44,833 nt of DNA from Xenococcus sp. MO_188.B8 (GTDB lineage Bacteria > Cyanobacteriota > Cyanobacteriia > Cyanobacteriales > Xenococcaceae): the NCBI GenBank assembly GCA_030065615.1, contig JASJDR010000065.1, forward strand, positions 1 to 44,833, written 5' to 3'. Both the position numbers and the translations under genes were made by a program. This document shows, piece after piece, positions 1 to 9,254 of the stretch. How positions within the stretch are numbered: position 1 is the first letter of the stretch; each line of letters starts with the position of its first letter. Under the pieces are notes generated by a model. The model was given only the letters and a program-made list of their open reading frames with translations. It was not told the origin of the DNA and ran no database searches.

Positions 1-37
1 ATAGTAATTCCAAATAGAAACCGTATGTATTCAATGG

Positions 38-65
38 GTAGGGGCGAAAGGCCTTTCGCCCCTAC
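38..65. repeat. Perfect 28-nt palindrome upstream of the RluA gene
   Basis: The two 14-nt arms (38-51 and 52-65) are exact reverse complements, beginning GTAGGGGCG and ending CGCCCCTAC. This is the form of dispersed palindromic repeats common between genes in cyanobacteria. It lies inside the longest possible reading frame of the RluA gene, which is one reason to prefer the downstream start at 175. No function can be assigned from sequence. Confidence 0.8.
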
Positions 66-174
66 AAATTATGATTCTCAGCCGATAAATCAACCCGATA
101 AGAATCGCATGGAAATTAATTGGAATGACTATATCTGTCAATACCTCTTATCCTTTATCTTTTACCTCTTAATA

Positions 175-1113
175 ATGGGATTAAATCAAGGCTGGATTTA
201 CGAAGAAAAAGTGCCCCGATCCGCTGTGGGACAAACAGTCTTGCAATATTATGCTACAAGATACCGTCATTCTAATGAACAAGAATGGCGAGCCAAGATA
301 GAATCTGGTCAGGTTTTTCTTAACGGAGAGCGAGTTTTTGCTGAAACAATCTTACAATCAGGACAAAACCTTGCCTATCATCGTCCCCCTTGGTCAGAAC
401 CAAATGTTCCCCTATCCTTTGAAATTATTTACGAAGATCAAGACTTATTAGCGATCGCAAAACCGTCGGGATTACCGGTGCTACCAGGAGGTGGTTTTCT
501 GGAAAACACTTTATTATGGCAAATCAAAAAAATCTATCCCCAAAATCCTCCGGTACCGATTCATCGTCTAGGAAGAGGTACTTCTGGGTTGCTATTATTG
601 GCAAAATCAGCTTTAGCTAAGTCTAGCTTGAGTCGCCAAATGAGAACTAATTCTACAAAAACACCAAAAGGTGAGCGAATCGAAAAAATATATCTTGCTA
701 AGGTTAACAACCCCAATAATATTGTAATACCCGATCGCTTTACGGTAACTAATCCGATTGGGAAAATTCCCCATCCCCATCTTGGCTATATTTATGGTGC
801 AACTACTACAGGAAAATTTGCCCATAGTGAATGTCAAGTTGTCCAACGAAATCCTGATAGTACAATCATTCAAGTCACAATCTTGACTGGTCGTCCCCAT
901 CAAATTAGAATCCATCTCGCTGCTGCTGGTTTTCCGCTAATGGGAGATCCCCTCTATGGGGTTGGGGGGATTCCTCAACTCAAGCAAGATGCGATCGCCG
1001 TACCAGGAGATTGTGGTTATCATCTTCACGCTTATCGTCTTACTTTCTATCATCCTAGAAGCAACGAGAGAATAAATTTAATTTGTCCTGCTCCTATTTC
1101 ACTAAGTATATAG
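175..1113 (+). CDS. RluA-family RNA pseudouridine synthase
   Basis: This enzyme family isomerises uridine to pseudouridine in rRNA or tRNA in the cytoplasm. An N-terminal S4-like RNA-binding part (around VFLNGERV) precedes the catalytic domain. The family signature is HRLGRGTSGLLLLAKS with the conserved Asp position of HRLDxxTSG occupied by Gly: the usual catalytic motif is HRLD, here HRLG. Downstream motifs GRPHQIRIHLAAAGFPLMGDPLYG are typical. The frame stays open back to position 25, but that stretch encodes the palindrome at 38-65 and looks non-coding; ATG 175 gives MGLNQGW and a normal family length of about 312 residues. The target nucleotide is not known. The Asp-to-Gly change is worth checking: the cyanobacterial subgroup may use another residue or may be inactive. 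Confidence 0.85.
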   Translation: MGLNQGWIYEEKVPRSAVGQTVLQYYATRYRHSNEQEWRAKIESGQVFLNGERVFAETILQSGQNLAYHRPPWSEPNVPLSFEIIYEDQDLLAIAKPSGLPVLPGGGFLENTLLWQIKKIYPQNPPVPIHRLGRGTSGLLLLAKSALAKSSLSRQMRTNSTKTPKGERIEKIYLAKVNNPNNIVIPDRFTVTNPIGKIPHPHLGYIYGATTTGKFAHSECQVVQRNPDSTIIQVTILTGRPHQIRIHLAAAGFPLMGDPLYGVGGIPQLKQDAIAVPGDCGYHLHAYRLTFYHPRSNERINLICPAPISLSI

Positions 1114-1150
1114 GTAGGAGTAACAGGGGAAGACAAAACTTTTGACTTTT

Positions 1151-1178
1151 GTACAGACGTTGCATGCAACGTCTGTAC
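1151..1178. repeat. Perfect 28-nt palindrome downstream of the RluA gene
   Basis: The arms 1151-1164 and 1165-1178 are exact reverse complements (starting GTACAGACGTTGCA), giving a 14-bp stem with no loop. It sits between the convergent 3' ends of the RluA gene and psbN, so it may act as a bidirectional terminator, though no strong T-tract follows. A palindrome with this core is a known type of dispersed cyanobacterial repeat. Confidence 0.75.
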
Positions 1179-1211
1179 TGACTTTTGACTTCAGTACAGC
1201 AGCACTAGTAA

Positions 1212-1343
1212 CTAATCTTCATGATCTTCAAAAGGATCGTCTAGCTCTAGTGAAGGTGGGCCAAAGGCTGTGTAGATAGAATATCCAGTGATGGCAACGA
1301 GTATTATACCGATACTGATGCTAAGAACTATTGCAGGTTCCAT
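1212..1343 (-). CDS. psbN: PsbN, photosystem II assembly protein
   Basis: This 43-residue gene reads [16 protein letters not shown] at the N-terminus and ends with the acidic tail [12 protein letters not shown]. Both ends match PsbN of cyanobacteria and chloroplasts closely. There is one transmembrane helix (about residues 5-24), then the conserved [12 protein letters not shown] segment. PsbN is needed for photosystem II assembly rather than being a core subunit. It is divergent from psbH, the classical arrangement, with 86 bp between the two start codons that must hold both promoters. No clear Shine-Dalgarno sequence is visible before the ATG. Identification is firm despite the length. Confidence 0.97.
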   Translation of the reverse strand: MEPAIVLSISIGIILVAITGYSIYTAFGPPSLELDDPFEDHED

Positions 1344-1374
1344 AAGTGTATATAAATTATGATTACTATTCCTT

Positions 1375-1380
1375 TATAAT
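1375..1380 (+). promoter_or_regulatory. Possible -10 element of psbH
   Basis: An exact TATAAT lies 50 nt before the psbH start in the short psbN/psbH divergent spacer. No convincing -35 hexamer is seen at the right distance. This is inference from position and consensus only. Confidence 0.35.
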
Positions 1381-1429
1381 ATTACAGAACATTACGAAAA
1401 TTGTCTTAAATATATTTAGTTGGTGAACT

Positions 1430-1633
1430 ATGGCACAGCGTACAGGATTAGGAGATCTTCTAAAACCCCTTAACTCCGAATATGGTAAAGTATCTCCTGG
1501 CTGGGGCACAACTCCAGTTATGGGAATTTTTATGGCCTTATTTTTAGTATTTTTGTTGATTATCTTACAACTTTACAACTCTTCGCTACTGCTTGAAGGA
1601 ATTGATGTTGATTGGGCAAGTCTAGGTCGCTAG
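1430..1633 (+). CDS. psbH: PsbH, photosystem II 10 kDa phosphoprotein
   Basis: The 67-residue protein [20 protein letters not shown], then [12 protein letters not shown], then one membrane helix (about residues 30-50) and a short lumenal tail is a standard cyanobacterial PsbH. The family binds next to CP47 and supports QA-to-QB electron flow and photosystem II repair in the thylakoid membrane. Divergence from psbN and the tatA gene downstream are conserved neighbours in many cyanobacteria. A stem-loop terminator follows, so it is probably transcribed alone. Confidence 0.97.
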   Translation: MAQRTGLGDLLKPLNSEYGKVSPGWGTTPVMGIFMALFLVFLLIILQLYNSSLLLEGIDVDWASLGR

Positions 1634-1678
1634 ATTTGATTAAACATCCAATACTAAAAATTTATGGTAAAGACAATT

Positions 1679-1700
1679 CCCCGTCCATCGGGGTTTTTTT
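1679..1700 (+). terminator. Rho-independent terminator of psbH
   Basis: A CCCCG stem with a five-base loop pairs with CGGGG and is followed directly by seven T residues. It lies 46 bp after the psbH stop and before tatA, separating the two transcription units. Confidence 0.8.
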
Positions 1701-1747
1701 CTGCCATAATACAGAGACAATATTGAGCTAGTAAGGAATTTCAGAAC

Positions 1748-2029
1748 ATGAACGTTTTTGGCATTGGATTACCAGAAATGGCTGTAATTGCAATTATTGC
1801 TTTACTGGTCTTTGGACCGAAGAAATTGCCAGAAATTGGTCGCAGTCTTGGTAAAACTCTTCGCAGTTTCCAAGATGCATCTAAAGAATTTGAAACTGAA
1901 TTTAAGCGAGAAGCCAAAAAAATTGAAGAGTCAGTGCAAATGAATGCCCAGTTAGAAGGTCATCCCAATGAAAAAGAAAAAGTCCCATCAGAGGTTAAGA
2001 ACACTAATACTTCTTCAGAGGAGGCTTAA
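1748..2029 (+). CDS. tatA: TatA/E-type twin-arginine translocase subunit
   Basis: The 93-residue protein has a short N-terminal membrane helix with the conserved GLPEMAVIAIIALLVFGPKKLPEIGR, where FGP forms the hinge and the amphipathic helix follows. A charged, low-complexity C-terminal tail ends the protein. TatA oligomers form the pore that exports folded proteins across thylakoid and plasma membranes. The position next to psbH is common in cyanobacteria. TatA and TatB cannot be cleanly separated by length, but a single TatA-like protein serving both roles is usual in this group. Confidence 0.92.
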   Translation: MNVFGIGLPEMAVIAIIALLVFGPKKLPEIGRSLGKTLRSFQDASKEFETEFKREAKKIEESVQMNAQLEGHPNEKEKVPSEVKNTNTSSEEA

Positions 2030-2149
2030 CCATCTAAATAGCTGTACAAAATAATTCACCTAGGGTCGATAGGTATTAAACCGCGTATAGTCAGAAAACT
2101 ATAGTTTTGGTAATTTTTGAAGGAAAAGAAGAAAGGTTTTTACAAAATT

Positions 2150-2280
2150 TATAGTTTTATTTTCAAACCCTAGTTTTGAATCTGGCTAGGGTTTAGACCT
2201 GAAGGTTGAAGCTGCTCGGGGAAATCTAGACTAAGAGAGCGGATTTTTAATCCGCCCCTAAGTATGAGTTGATGCCAATA
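2150..2280. other. Intergenic hairpins between tatA and the response regulator
   Basis: The 279-bp spacer between two convergent genes holds two inverted repeats. AAACCCTAG near 2164 pairs with CTAGGGTTT near 2184, and a second hairpin, GCGGATT with AATCCGC near 2240, lies further on. They are plausible bidirectional terminators. No gene is seen here. Confidence 0.4.
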
Positions 2281-2308
2281 GCATCTGCAAAATAGTTTGG
2301 CAAAATGT

Positions 2309-3055
2309 CTAATGTTCCGCATTAACTTCGGTGGTAGTTTTAGTTTCTGTTGGGGCTTCTACTTCAACTTCAAATTTATAACCAACTCCTCTGACAGTTT
2401 GGATATAACATGGCTCTGCTGAGTCAACCTCAATTTTCTTGCGGATTTGACCAATATGCACATCAACTACCCGTTGATCCCCTACATATTCGTAATCCCA
2501 GACATTTTGAATTAATTCATCTCGACGCCAAACTCGACCTGGACGACTCGCTAGAAAATGAAGGAGATCGAATTCTAAAGCAGTTAACATAATGAAATTT
2601 TCATTAATCTTAACTTCTCTCCTCACGGGGTCGATAACCATATGGTTAAATGTTAGAGGTTGTTTTTCAGAGGTGCTTACTGTCCTTTGGCGCTTCAAAA
2701 TTGCCTTAACTCGATATTCTAATTCTTGAAGATCGAATGGTTTAGTAAGGTAGTCGTCAGCACCTTTAAGAAATCCTTCTTTCTTATCTGATGCATCAGA
2801 ACGACTAGTTAGCATAAGAATAAATACGTCAGTGTTACTCTGCATTTCCTCGCACAAGTTATAACCTAGAGCATCGGGCAAGTTAACATCCAAGATCACT
2901 AAATCAGGATTAAATTGCTCAAATTTCTTCAGGGCAGATTGTCCGTTTTCGGCAGATTCTACCTGATATTTTCTCTGATTGAGGAAACGGACTATTAAAT
3001 TGCGAATTGCAGAGTCGTCATCTACGACCAGGATTTTGGCGGAGGCCATATGCAT
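2309..3055 (-). CDS. OmpR-family DNA-binding response regulator
   Basis: An N-terminal receiver domain (residues 7-118) carries the acidic pocket VDDD, the phospho-acceptor Asp56 in VILDVNLP and Lys105 in TKPFD. A C-terminal winged helix follows (about 130-232) with the OmpR signature RRDELIQNVWDYEY, RVVDVHIGQIRKKIE and TVRGVGYKFE. The tail is Glu/Thr-rich and probably disordered. No histidine kinase is adjacent, so it is an orphan regulator. It differs from RpaA and RpaB, whose receiver and winged-helix sequences I compared from memory; I cannot name the orthologue. Met3 is an alternative start. Confidence 0.9.
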   Translation of the reverse strand: MHMASAKILVVDDDSAIRNLIVRFLNQRKYQVESAENGQSALKKFEQFNPDLVILDVNLPDALGYNLCEEMQSNTDVFILMLTSRSDASDKKEGFLKGADDYLTKPFDLQELEYRVKAILKRQRTVSTSEKQPLTFNHMVIDPVRREVKINENFIMLTALEFDLLHFLASRPGRVWRRDELIQNVWDYEYVGDQRVVDVHIGQIRKKIEVDSAEPCYIQTVRGVGYKFEVEVEAPTETKTTTEVNAEH

Positions 3056-3285
3056 AGTTTTAACTAGAGAAAAAACTCAAAATTTAATAAAGTCATTACA
3101 ACTGGCAAACCGAGTTTATACTCAGCCTTTTAGACAATTATTAACCCATATTCCCAGAATGCCAACAACCCAGATCACAGCATACTCATTTAAATAGACT
3201 TTTAGCAAGGCTAGACCAATAAGTTGTTCGTAGATTAAGTAATATTACAAATAGCGTCTCAAGCTTCTTTTCCTTAACTTGATTT

Positions 3286-4476
3286 ATGTTTAGACAGATT
3301 AAGAAAAAATACGATCTCACCTGGATCACTAAAATTGCGGAAATCCCTCAACCTGAATGGGATGCTTTAGCGAAACCTTTACCGACACCTTTTTTGGAGT
3401 GGGAATGGCTCAATAATCTGGAAACTTCTGGTAGTGCAACGGCTAGGACAGGATGGCAACCTTGTCATCTGGTTGTCTGGCGGCATGACCAATTAGTTGC
3501 AGCAGCACCACTATATGTTAAGGGACATAGTTACGGCGAATTTGTTTTTGATAGTCAGTGGGCAGATTTATCCTATCGCTTAGGAGTGGAATATTATCCT
3601 AAGCTGTTGGGAATGACTCCTTTTACCCCTGCGGTCGGATATCGTTTCCTGATGTCTCCTGAAGAGGATGAGGCAGAAATTACAGAAATTATGATAGCAG
3701 AGATCGACCGTTTCTGCGATCGCAATAATTTATCGGGATGTAATTTTCTGTTTGTTGATCCTGATTGGCGAAAAGTTATGGAAAATCATGGCTATAGTAG
3801 TTGGCTGCACCACAGTTATATTTGGTCAAATCATAACTTTGAGAGTTTCGATAAATATCTGGCAATGTTTACGTCCAACCAGCGCAAAAATATCAAAAGG
3901 GAAAGAAAGGCTGTCAGCAAGGCTAATTTAGAGATGAAGGTTTTTACAGGAGAAGAGATTCCGACCCATCTATTTCCAATGATTTATCGTTTTTATCGTA
4001 GTACTTGCGATAAGTTTTATTGGGGCAGTAAATATTTGACGCGACGGTTTTTTGAGCAGCTTTATCCTAATTATTCTCATCGAGTATTACTAGCTGCTGC
4101 CTATCAACAAGATGATGAAGTTAATCCTGTAGGGATGTCTTTTTGTTTGCGTAAAGGCGATCGCTTATATGGCCGTTATTGGGGATGTTTGGCAGAATAT
4201 GATGCTTTGCATTTTGAAGCTTGTTATTACAAACCGATAGAATGGGCGATTGACAATGGCATTAAAACTTTTGATCCTGGTGCCGGCGGTAGTCACAAAA
4301 AGAGACGCGGTTTTCCTGCTACTGCTAACTATAGTTTACATCGTTTTCGCGATCGCAGAATGAGTCAAGTATTGCGAAATTATATTGGTCAAGTTAACAA
4401 GATGGAACAACAAGAAATAGACGCGATTAATAATGAATTACCTTTTAGCAAAAAAGAAATCAAGTTTGATCTTTAG
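3286..4476 (+). CDS. GNAT-fold protein, peptidogalycan/COG3146 family
   Basis: The 396-residue protein matches the family annotated as GNAT N-acetyltransferase or peptidogalycan biosynthesis protein (DUF482). Recognisable segments are WDALAKPLPTPFLEWEWLNNLE, ADLSYRLGVEYYPKLLGMTPFTP, FTSNQRKNIKRERKAV and FDPGAGGSHKKRRGF. These proteins contain two GNAT-like halves similar to FemABX aminoacyl transferases, and their true substrate is not established. It is divergent from the response regulator with a 230-bp spacer and stands alone. The function is inferred only from the family. Confidence 0.8.
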   Translation: MFRQIKKKYDLTWITKIAEIPQPEWDALAKPLPTPFLEWEWLNNLETSGSATARTGWQPCHLVVWRHDQLVAAAPLYVKGHSYGEFVFDSQWADLSYRLGVEYYPKLLGMTPFTPAVGYRFLMSPEEDEAEITEIMIAEIDRFCDRNNLSGCNFLFVDPDWRKVMENHGYSSWLHHSYIWSNHNFESFDKYLAMFTSNQRKNIKRERKAVSKANLEMKVFTGEEIPTHLFPMIYRFYRSTCDKFYWGSKYLTRRFFEQLYPNYSHRVLLAAAYQQDDEVNPVGMSFCLRKGDRLYGRYWGCLAEYDALHFEACYYKPIEWAIDNGIKTFDPGAGGSHKKRRGFPATANYSLHRFRDRRMSQVLRNYIGQVNKMEQQEIDAINNELPFSKKEIKFDL

Positions 4477-4631
4477 TCAGCGGTCAAAAAAATTTTAGAC
4501 TAAATCCTTATTTCTACCCCAAGGGGCAGCGACTACCGTCAGGTCTCCCGCAGAATCTTTTCGCGAAACACCCGCCTTTGCGATCGCAAGGGAACGAGTG
4601 AGTTGCCCAATAGCAGGAATTATCCTCAAAT

Positions 4632-4656
4632 GCATAACATTTCATAACGAAACATA
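4632..4656 (+). promoter_or_regulatory. Conserved upstream block, copy 1
   Basis: A 25-nt block starting GCATAACATTTCA lies 74 nt before the start codon of the first mini membrane protein. The same block, with two differences, lies exactly 74 nt before the start of the second. Preservation at identical spacing suggests a promoter or 5'-UTR element copied with the gene. Confidence 0.5.
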
Positions 4657-4705
4657 GTTCCTGTTAAGAACAAATTTGAACAGAATAAATACCAAGGGAA
4701 GTATC

Positions 4706-4897
4706 ATGAAATCTACAAACAGTACTGAATTAATTCGCGCTTTAACTCCCATTACTATCGCTGTTATTGGTGGCATCATAGGCTTAACTGCAATATTTTC
4801 CCAAGCCCAAGGCGAGAACTTAACTGCTGCTATGGGTTTGTCTGGTACTGCAATCGCAGGGGCTTCGGGTTTAGCACAATCTAACAAAAACGATTGA
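4706..4897 (+). CDS. Mini membrane protein, tandem paralogue 1 (unknown function)
   Basis: Starting at ATG 4706, with AAGGGAAG upstream, the protein has 63 residues. Ten further in-frame codons exist upstream, but the paralogue at 5071 aligns from this ATG, including the identical upstream string GAAGTATCATGA. The protein has a short polar head, then ELIRALTPITIAVIGGIIG leading into a membrane helix, a polar break around QAQGENL, and a second Gly/Ala-rich segment ending SGLAQSNKND. Two short membrane spans or a hairpin are likely. I do not recognise a named family. It is the first of a tandem pair, and no other gene is in the unit. Confidence 0.7.
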   Translation: MKSTNSTELIRALTPITIAVIGGIIGLTAIFSQAQGENLTAAMGLSGTAIAGASGLAQSNKND

Positions 4898-4996
4898 TCT
4901 ATTCAGATATCTAAACCATTAATAACTAATTAATAAAAAGTTATTGGTAATTAGACAATAATTACAATAACTGAAAAATCGAAATTCTTTCTCAAC

Positions 4997-5021
4997 GCAT
5001 AACATTTCACAACTAAACATA
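4997..5021 (+). promoter_or_regulatory. Conserved upstream block, copy 2
   Basis: This is the second copy of the block at 4632-4656, matching at 23 of 25 positions and again exactly 74 nt before the start codon. Each gene of the tandem pair therefore probably has its own promoter. Confidence 0.5.
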
Positions 5022-5070
5022 TTTTCTTTTAAGTAAAAATTTAAAGAGAAAAAATACTGAGAGAAGTATC

Positions 5071-5334
5071 ATGATCACAACAAGTACAGAATTGGACGAC
5101 AATCCCCAGACAAATACCAGAAAATCACCAATTAATACCGAAAAACCGATATATAATCCTGAATTAATCCGCGCTTTAACTCCCATTACCATAGCTGTGA
5201 TCGGCGGGATAATCGGCGTATCGGCAATATTTTCATCAATCGAAGATAATAATAAGTTAACTGCTGCTATGGGGTTGGCAGGAACGGCCTTAGCTGGCGC
5301 TTCAGGTTTAGCCCAATCAAACAAAAATGAATGA
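5071..5334 (+). CDS. Mini membrane protein, tandem paralogue 2 (unknown function)
   Basis: The 87-residue protein shares the ELIRALTPITIAVIGGIIG segment and the C-terminal GASGLAQSNKN segment with the 63-residue protein 365 bp upstream. It has an extra polar N-terminal insert of about 24 residues, rich in Thr, Asn and Pro. The start codon, upstream spacing and GAAGTATCATGA string are the same as in copy 1. The two copies are clearly diverged, so both have probably been kept by selection. Function unknown. Confidence 0.7.
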   Translation: MITTSTELDDNPQTNTRKSPINTEKPIYNPELIRALTPITIAVIGGIIGVSAIFSSIEDNNKLTAAMGLAGTALAGASGLAQSNKNE

Positions 5335-5380
5335 ATATGGAAATCCCAGATTGTTCCTAACCACCAATCCCCAAAAGCAC

Positions 5381-8023
5381 CTATTTTTTAGCTGTTTTCT
5401 TCCTAGTAGTAGTTTTTTTCGCCGTAGTTTTCTTAGTGGAACTTTTTTTCTTGGTGGTTTTTTTGGACGCTGCCTTATCTGCTAAAAGTGCGATCGCGGT
5501 TTCTAGGGTAATACTTTCGACCGTTTCTCCTTCAGGAAGCCCAACATTTACCTTATTATGCTTGATGTAATTGCCATAAGGGCCTTTGTAGATATTTACT
5601 GGTTCCTTATCCTCAGGATGCGCTCCCAATTCCCGTAACGGTTGTTTCTTAGAACCACCACGACCACGCTTTGGTTGGGCTAGTAGTTCCATTGCCCGTT
5701 CAAAGGTTACTGTTAGTACATTATCCTCTTTTTTCAGAGAACGATAATCCTTAGTAATCTTCTTCTCCCCTTCGGCTTTGAATTCATGGACGACATAAGG
5801 CCCATAGAAACCCTGACTAGCTTTAACTTTGCCTCCAGTTTCCGGATGTTCTCCCAACAGACGAGGGAGAGTTAACAAGCCAACTGCTAGCTCTAAGGTT
5901 GCTTCCTCCGGTTTCATTCCTTTAGGCAGAGACATTTTCTTAGGTTTTTTATTCTCTTCAGTTACTTCGCCTAATTCTACATAGGGACCGTATTTACCAA
6001 CTTTAAGATAAATGTTTTCTCCAGTTTCGGGATGAACTCCTAAAATGTCTGGCCCTTCAACTTTTTGGCGAATAATCTCGGCAATTTGTTCGGGATTGAG
6101 ATCTGCTGGAGTTAAATTATCAGGAATAGAAGCTCTTAAGGGTTCTTCTTCGCCGTTATCGACTTGAATAAAGGGTCCATACTTGCCAAGGCGGACTGCT
6201 ACATCTAGATTCTCTAATTTAATAGTTTTAGCATTTTCGAGATCGATAGTTTCATCTTGTATTTTGACCTGGGTTTCTAATCCGACTTCCCCTTTATAGA
6301 ATTCCTCTAGATATGGTAGCCATTGGACTTTTCCTAGGGCAATTTCATCGAGAGTTTGCTCCATTTTGGAAGTAAAACCAAGATCGACAAGATCGGGAAA
6401 ATGTTCTTCTAGCAAACTTGTAACGGCAAAAGCGGTAAAACTAGGAATTAATGCCTTGGCACGCACTTGAGCATATTCACGATTGATGATCGTACTAATA
6501 ATACTGGCATAGGTACTAGGTCTACCTACCCCTTCTTTCTCTAAGGTTTTAACCAAAGATGCTTCAGTATAGCGAGCTGGTGGTTGGGTTTCATGCCCTA
6601 GGGCTTCGAGTTCTTGACAATCTGGTTGATCTCCCACTTTCAACGCTGGTAATAAAACTTCTTGGTTATCCAAGGCTGCTTGAGGATCATCTGAACCTTC
6701 AACATAGGCGCGGAAAAATCCAGGAAAATCGATTCTTTTCCCAGAAGAACGAAATACGGCGTCTTCAACATCAATATTAATCGTAATCTGAGTTAATTTT
6801 GCCTCTGCCATCTGACAAGCAACGGTGCGTTTCCAGATTAGATCGTAGAGTTTAAATTGCTTATCTCCTAAACCCGTTTCTTGGGGAGTACGGAAAGTTT
6901 GCCCTGCGGGGCGAATCGCTTCATGAGCTTCTTGAGCACCTTTACTTTTGGTGCTGTACTGACGAGGTTGGGGACTAAGATATTGTTTACCATACTTCTG
7001 TTCGACACAAGATCTCGCAGCCGCGATCGCTTCTTGGGATAAATGTACCGAATCCGTCCGCATATAGGTAATATAGCCCTGTTCGTAAAGTTTTTGGGCG
7101 ATTGACATCGTTTCTCGGGCAGACATCCCTAGTTTACGGTTCGATTCTTGCTGTAAAGTTGATGTAGTAAATGGTGAAGCCGGCTTGCGTTTAACGGCTT
7201 TTTCTTCCCGTTTGCTGACGGTCCAAGTTTTATCAATTAACCTTTCTTTAAGCGCGATCGCTTCAGTCTCATTAAGTAATACTACATTTTTTCCTTGAGC
7301 AATTTTTCCAGTATCGGGGTCAAAATCTGCTCCTGTAGCCAGTTTCTTGCCCGCTAGGGTAATTAATTTCGATTCAAATAAGTCCTTGTCATGCTCAAGG
7401 GTCGCTTTGAGATCCCAATAATCCCCTGATTGGAAAGCACGACGTTCTCTTTCTCTTTCTACAAGGAGCCTTACCGCAACCGATTGTACACGACCAGCAG
7501 AAAGTCCCCATTTAATTTTTTTCCATAGTAGGGGAGAAAGAGTGTAACCATAAAGCCTGTCTAGAATACGACGAGTTTCTTGAGCATGAACTAAATCGCG
7601 ATTAACTTCACGACATTCGGTTAAAGCCTTTTGAATTGCTTCTTGAGTAATTTCATGAAATACCATCCGTTTCACTGGCACTTTAGGCTTGAGAAGTTCT
7701 AATAAATGCCAGCTAATACTTTCTCCTTCACGATCTTCGTCCGTAGCTAGTATTAGTTCATCTGCTTCTTTAAGAGCCGTTTTTAGTTCCTGAACAACTT
7801 TCTTTTTCGTTTTAGGGATTACATAAAGTGGTTTAAAGCCACTTTCTACGTCAACTGCCAAATTTTTCCAAGGTTTATCTTTATAGGCAGCAGGAATTTC
7901 ATCCGCTTTTGAAGGCAGATCGCGAACATGACCCATAGAAGCTTCTACTTGATAATCACGGGGCAAGTAGTTACGAATGGTGCGAGCTTTGGTAGGAGAT
8001 TCAACTATAACAAGGGTGGGCAT
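5381..8023 (-). CDS. topA: DNA topoisomerase I (type IA)
   Basis: The 880-residue enzyme relaxes negative supercoils by single-strand passage. The Toprim domain carries Glu8 in VIVES and the acidic TDEDREGE (Asp95, Asp97). The catalytic Tyr320 sits in [10 protein letters not shown], and [13 protein letters not shown] follows the standard fold. Instead of zinc fingers, the C-terminal third has about four topoisomerase C-terminal repeats, recognised by KYGPFIQ, KYGPYVE, FYGPYVV and PYGNYIK. The last 30 residues are a Lys/Thr tail that probably contacts DNA. This domain order is usual for cyanobacterial TopA. It is convergent with the mini-protein pair. Confidence 0.97.
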   Translation of the reverse strand: MPTLVIVESPTKARTIRNYLPRDYQVEASMGHVRDLPSKADEIPAAYKDKPWKNLAVDVESGFKPLYVIPKTKKKVVQELKTALKEADELILATDEDREGESISWHLLELLKPKVPVKRMVFHEITQEAIQKALTECREVNRDLVHAQETRRILDRLYGYTLSPLLWKKIKWGLSAGRVQSVAVRLLVERERERRAFQSGDYWDLKATLEHDKDLFESKLITLAGKKLATGADFDPDTGKIAQGKNVVLLNETEAIALKERLIDKTWTVSKREEKAVKRKPASPFTTSTLQQESNRKLGMSARETMSIAQKLYEQGYITYMRTDSVHLSQEAIAAARSCVEQKYGKQYLSPQPRQYSTKSKGAQEAHEAIRPAGQTFRTPQETGLGDKQFKLYDLIWKRTVACQMAEAKLTQITINIDVEDAVFRSSGKRIDFPGFFRAYVEGSDDPQAALDNQEVLLPALKVGDQPDCQELEALGHETQPPARYTEASLVKTLEKEGVGRPSTYASIISTIINREYAQVRAKALIPSFTAFAVTSLLEEHFPDLVDLGFTSKMEQTLDEIALGKVQWLPYLEEFYKGEVGLETQVKIQDETIDLENAKTIKLENLDVAVRLGKYGPFIQVDNGEEEPLRASIPDNLTPADLNPEQIAEIIRQKVEGPDILGVHPETGENIYLKVGKYGPYVELGEVTEENKKPKKMSLPKGMKPEEATLELAVGLLTLPRLLGEHPETGGKVKASQGFYGPYVVHEFKAEGEKKITKDYRSLKKEDNVLTVTFERAMELLAQPKRGRGGSKKQPLRELGAHPEDKEPVNIYKGPYGNYIKHNKVNVGLPEGETVESITLETAIALLADKAASKKTTKKKSSTKKTTAKKTTTRKKTAKK

Positions 8024-8200
8024 AGAAATATAAATAACAAATTAAAATAACTGATTTTGGTTGCGAATCAAGATTTTAGACCTAACATTAACATCTATAA
8101 TCCCATAGAGAAAAAAAATCAGGTCTTAACCTGGTCATAATTTCACTATATGCAACATTGACCATCAATAGCACTTTTTTGTTGATAACTTAAACCAAGT

Positions 8201-8225
8201 CTTCTCGTCAACCGCCACCGAGAAG
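8201..8225. repeat. Small inverted repeat between topA and the DUF362 gene
   Basis: CTTCTCG and CGAGAAG form a 7-bp stem around an 11-nt loop in the 249-bp spacer. The stretch also holds CCTAAAGGACTA near 8261, a piece shared with the hairpin cluster at 15.2 kb, so it may be a decayed repeat. No gene is seen. Confidence 0.4.
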
Positions 8226-8272
8226 TCTAAATTCAAAAGCGCCGAGACCCCGCTTTATCCTAAAGGACTACC

Positions 8273-9235
8273 TTATTTATTAGTAGCATAGGCTTTCATT
8301 GGTTCTTGGATGAAGCGAATATAAAAATGTTTAAATGTAGAACGAAGTACCCGAGGCAAACCAAAATCAATTGGCGTTAAAGCATCAGGTAATTTCCAAT
8401 CATTAATTAACAATTCCTCGGGTGTGCAGTAAGGGAATGCTATCTCATTGAAATCTTGACATAATCCAAGTCTAGCTTGAGCAGCTAAAGTTGGAACTAA
8501 ACTCGGATCGACGTTAAGAATTTCAATAAAAGCTCTATCTAAAGCAAAAACATTGGTAGATGCTCCTAAAACTCCTAAATCTCTGGGTTCTCCACCACTA
8601 GGTCCATTTCCTTCATGACCAATAATGCCATCAATGATAGTCAAATTTGGGGATATCGCTTTAGCTGTTTCCACTAACATCTCCCCAAAGCGATTAGCAT
8701 CTTTACCTGCTTCCATATGCCACCAAGCCTTCATTTTACCAGGCACACAACCAAAGAGATTTTTGACTCCCATCGTCATTGTAAGTTGCATGTGGGATTT
8801 CACTTTAGGCAAATTAATCACTACATCGGCATTCATTGCTTCTTTAGACAGACGCAGATGATTAAAATTTTCGTTTTCAGTAGAGTAGCGTTGACCTCGA
8901 AACTCGACAATGGGTAAATCTAATTCTTCACATAAAGGAAGATAACCATTGGCTTTAGCCACTCCTTTCGCACTGCCAAAAGCTGGACTATCGCCCAAAA
9001 AAGGTTGACCCCCAGCTTCTTTAACTAATTGCGCGACACAATATACGATTTCTTTGCGGGTAATACATTCTTTGGTTGGACGAGATCCTGTAAGTAAATT
9101 GGGTTTTAGTAACACTCGATCACCCTTACTAACTACTGCTTCTATTCCCCCCAAAGGTTCAAGTAGATATTCTAGAGATGCTCTTAACTTTTGCAGTTCG
9201 TAGGATTGAGCGCGAATTAAACTGACTGTATACAT
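8273..9235 (-). CDS. DUF362 domain protein
   Basis: The 320-residue protein carries DUF362 hallmarks: VLLKPNLLTG near residue 45, GDSPAFGSAKGVAKANGY, INLPKVKSHMQLTMTMGVKN and IIDGIIGHEGNGPSGG. DUF362 proteins often carry ferredoxin-like Fe-S clusters, but no CxxCxxC set is visible here, so this is the short cyanobacterial version. The biochemical role is unknown. It lies 19 bp upstream of the position where the lptC stop is found, on the same strand, so the lptC gene is transcribed first and this gene may be its operon partner. Confidence 0.8.
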   Translation of the reverse strand: MYTVSLIRAQSYELQKLRASLEYLLEPLGGIEAVVSKGDRVLLKPNLLTGSRPTKECITRKEIVYCVAQLVKEAGGQPFLGDSPAFGSAKGVAKANGYLPLCEELDLPIVEFRGQRYSTENENFNHLRLSKEAMNADVVINLPKVKSHMQLTMTMGVKNLFGCVPGKMKAWWHMEAGKDANRFGEMLVETAKAISPNLTIIDGIIGHEGNGPSGGEPRDLGVLGASTNVFALDRAFIEILNVDPSLVPTLAAQARLGLCQDFNEIAFPYCTPEELLINDWKLPDALTPIDFGLPRVLRSTFKHFYIRFIQEPMKAYATNK

Positions 9236-9254
9236 AGCGAGAATTGCTTACTGG

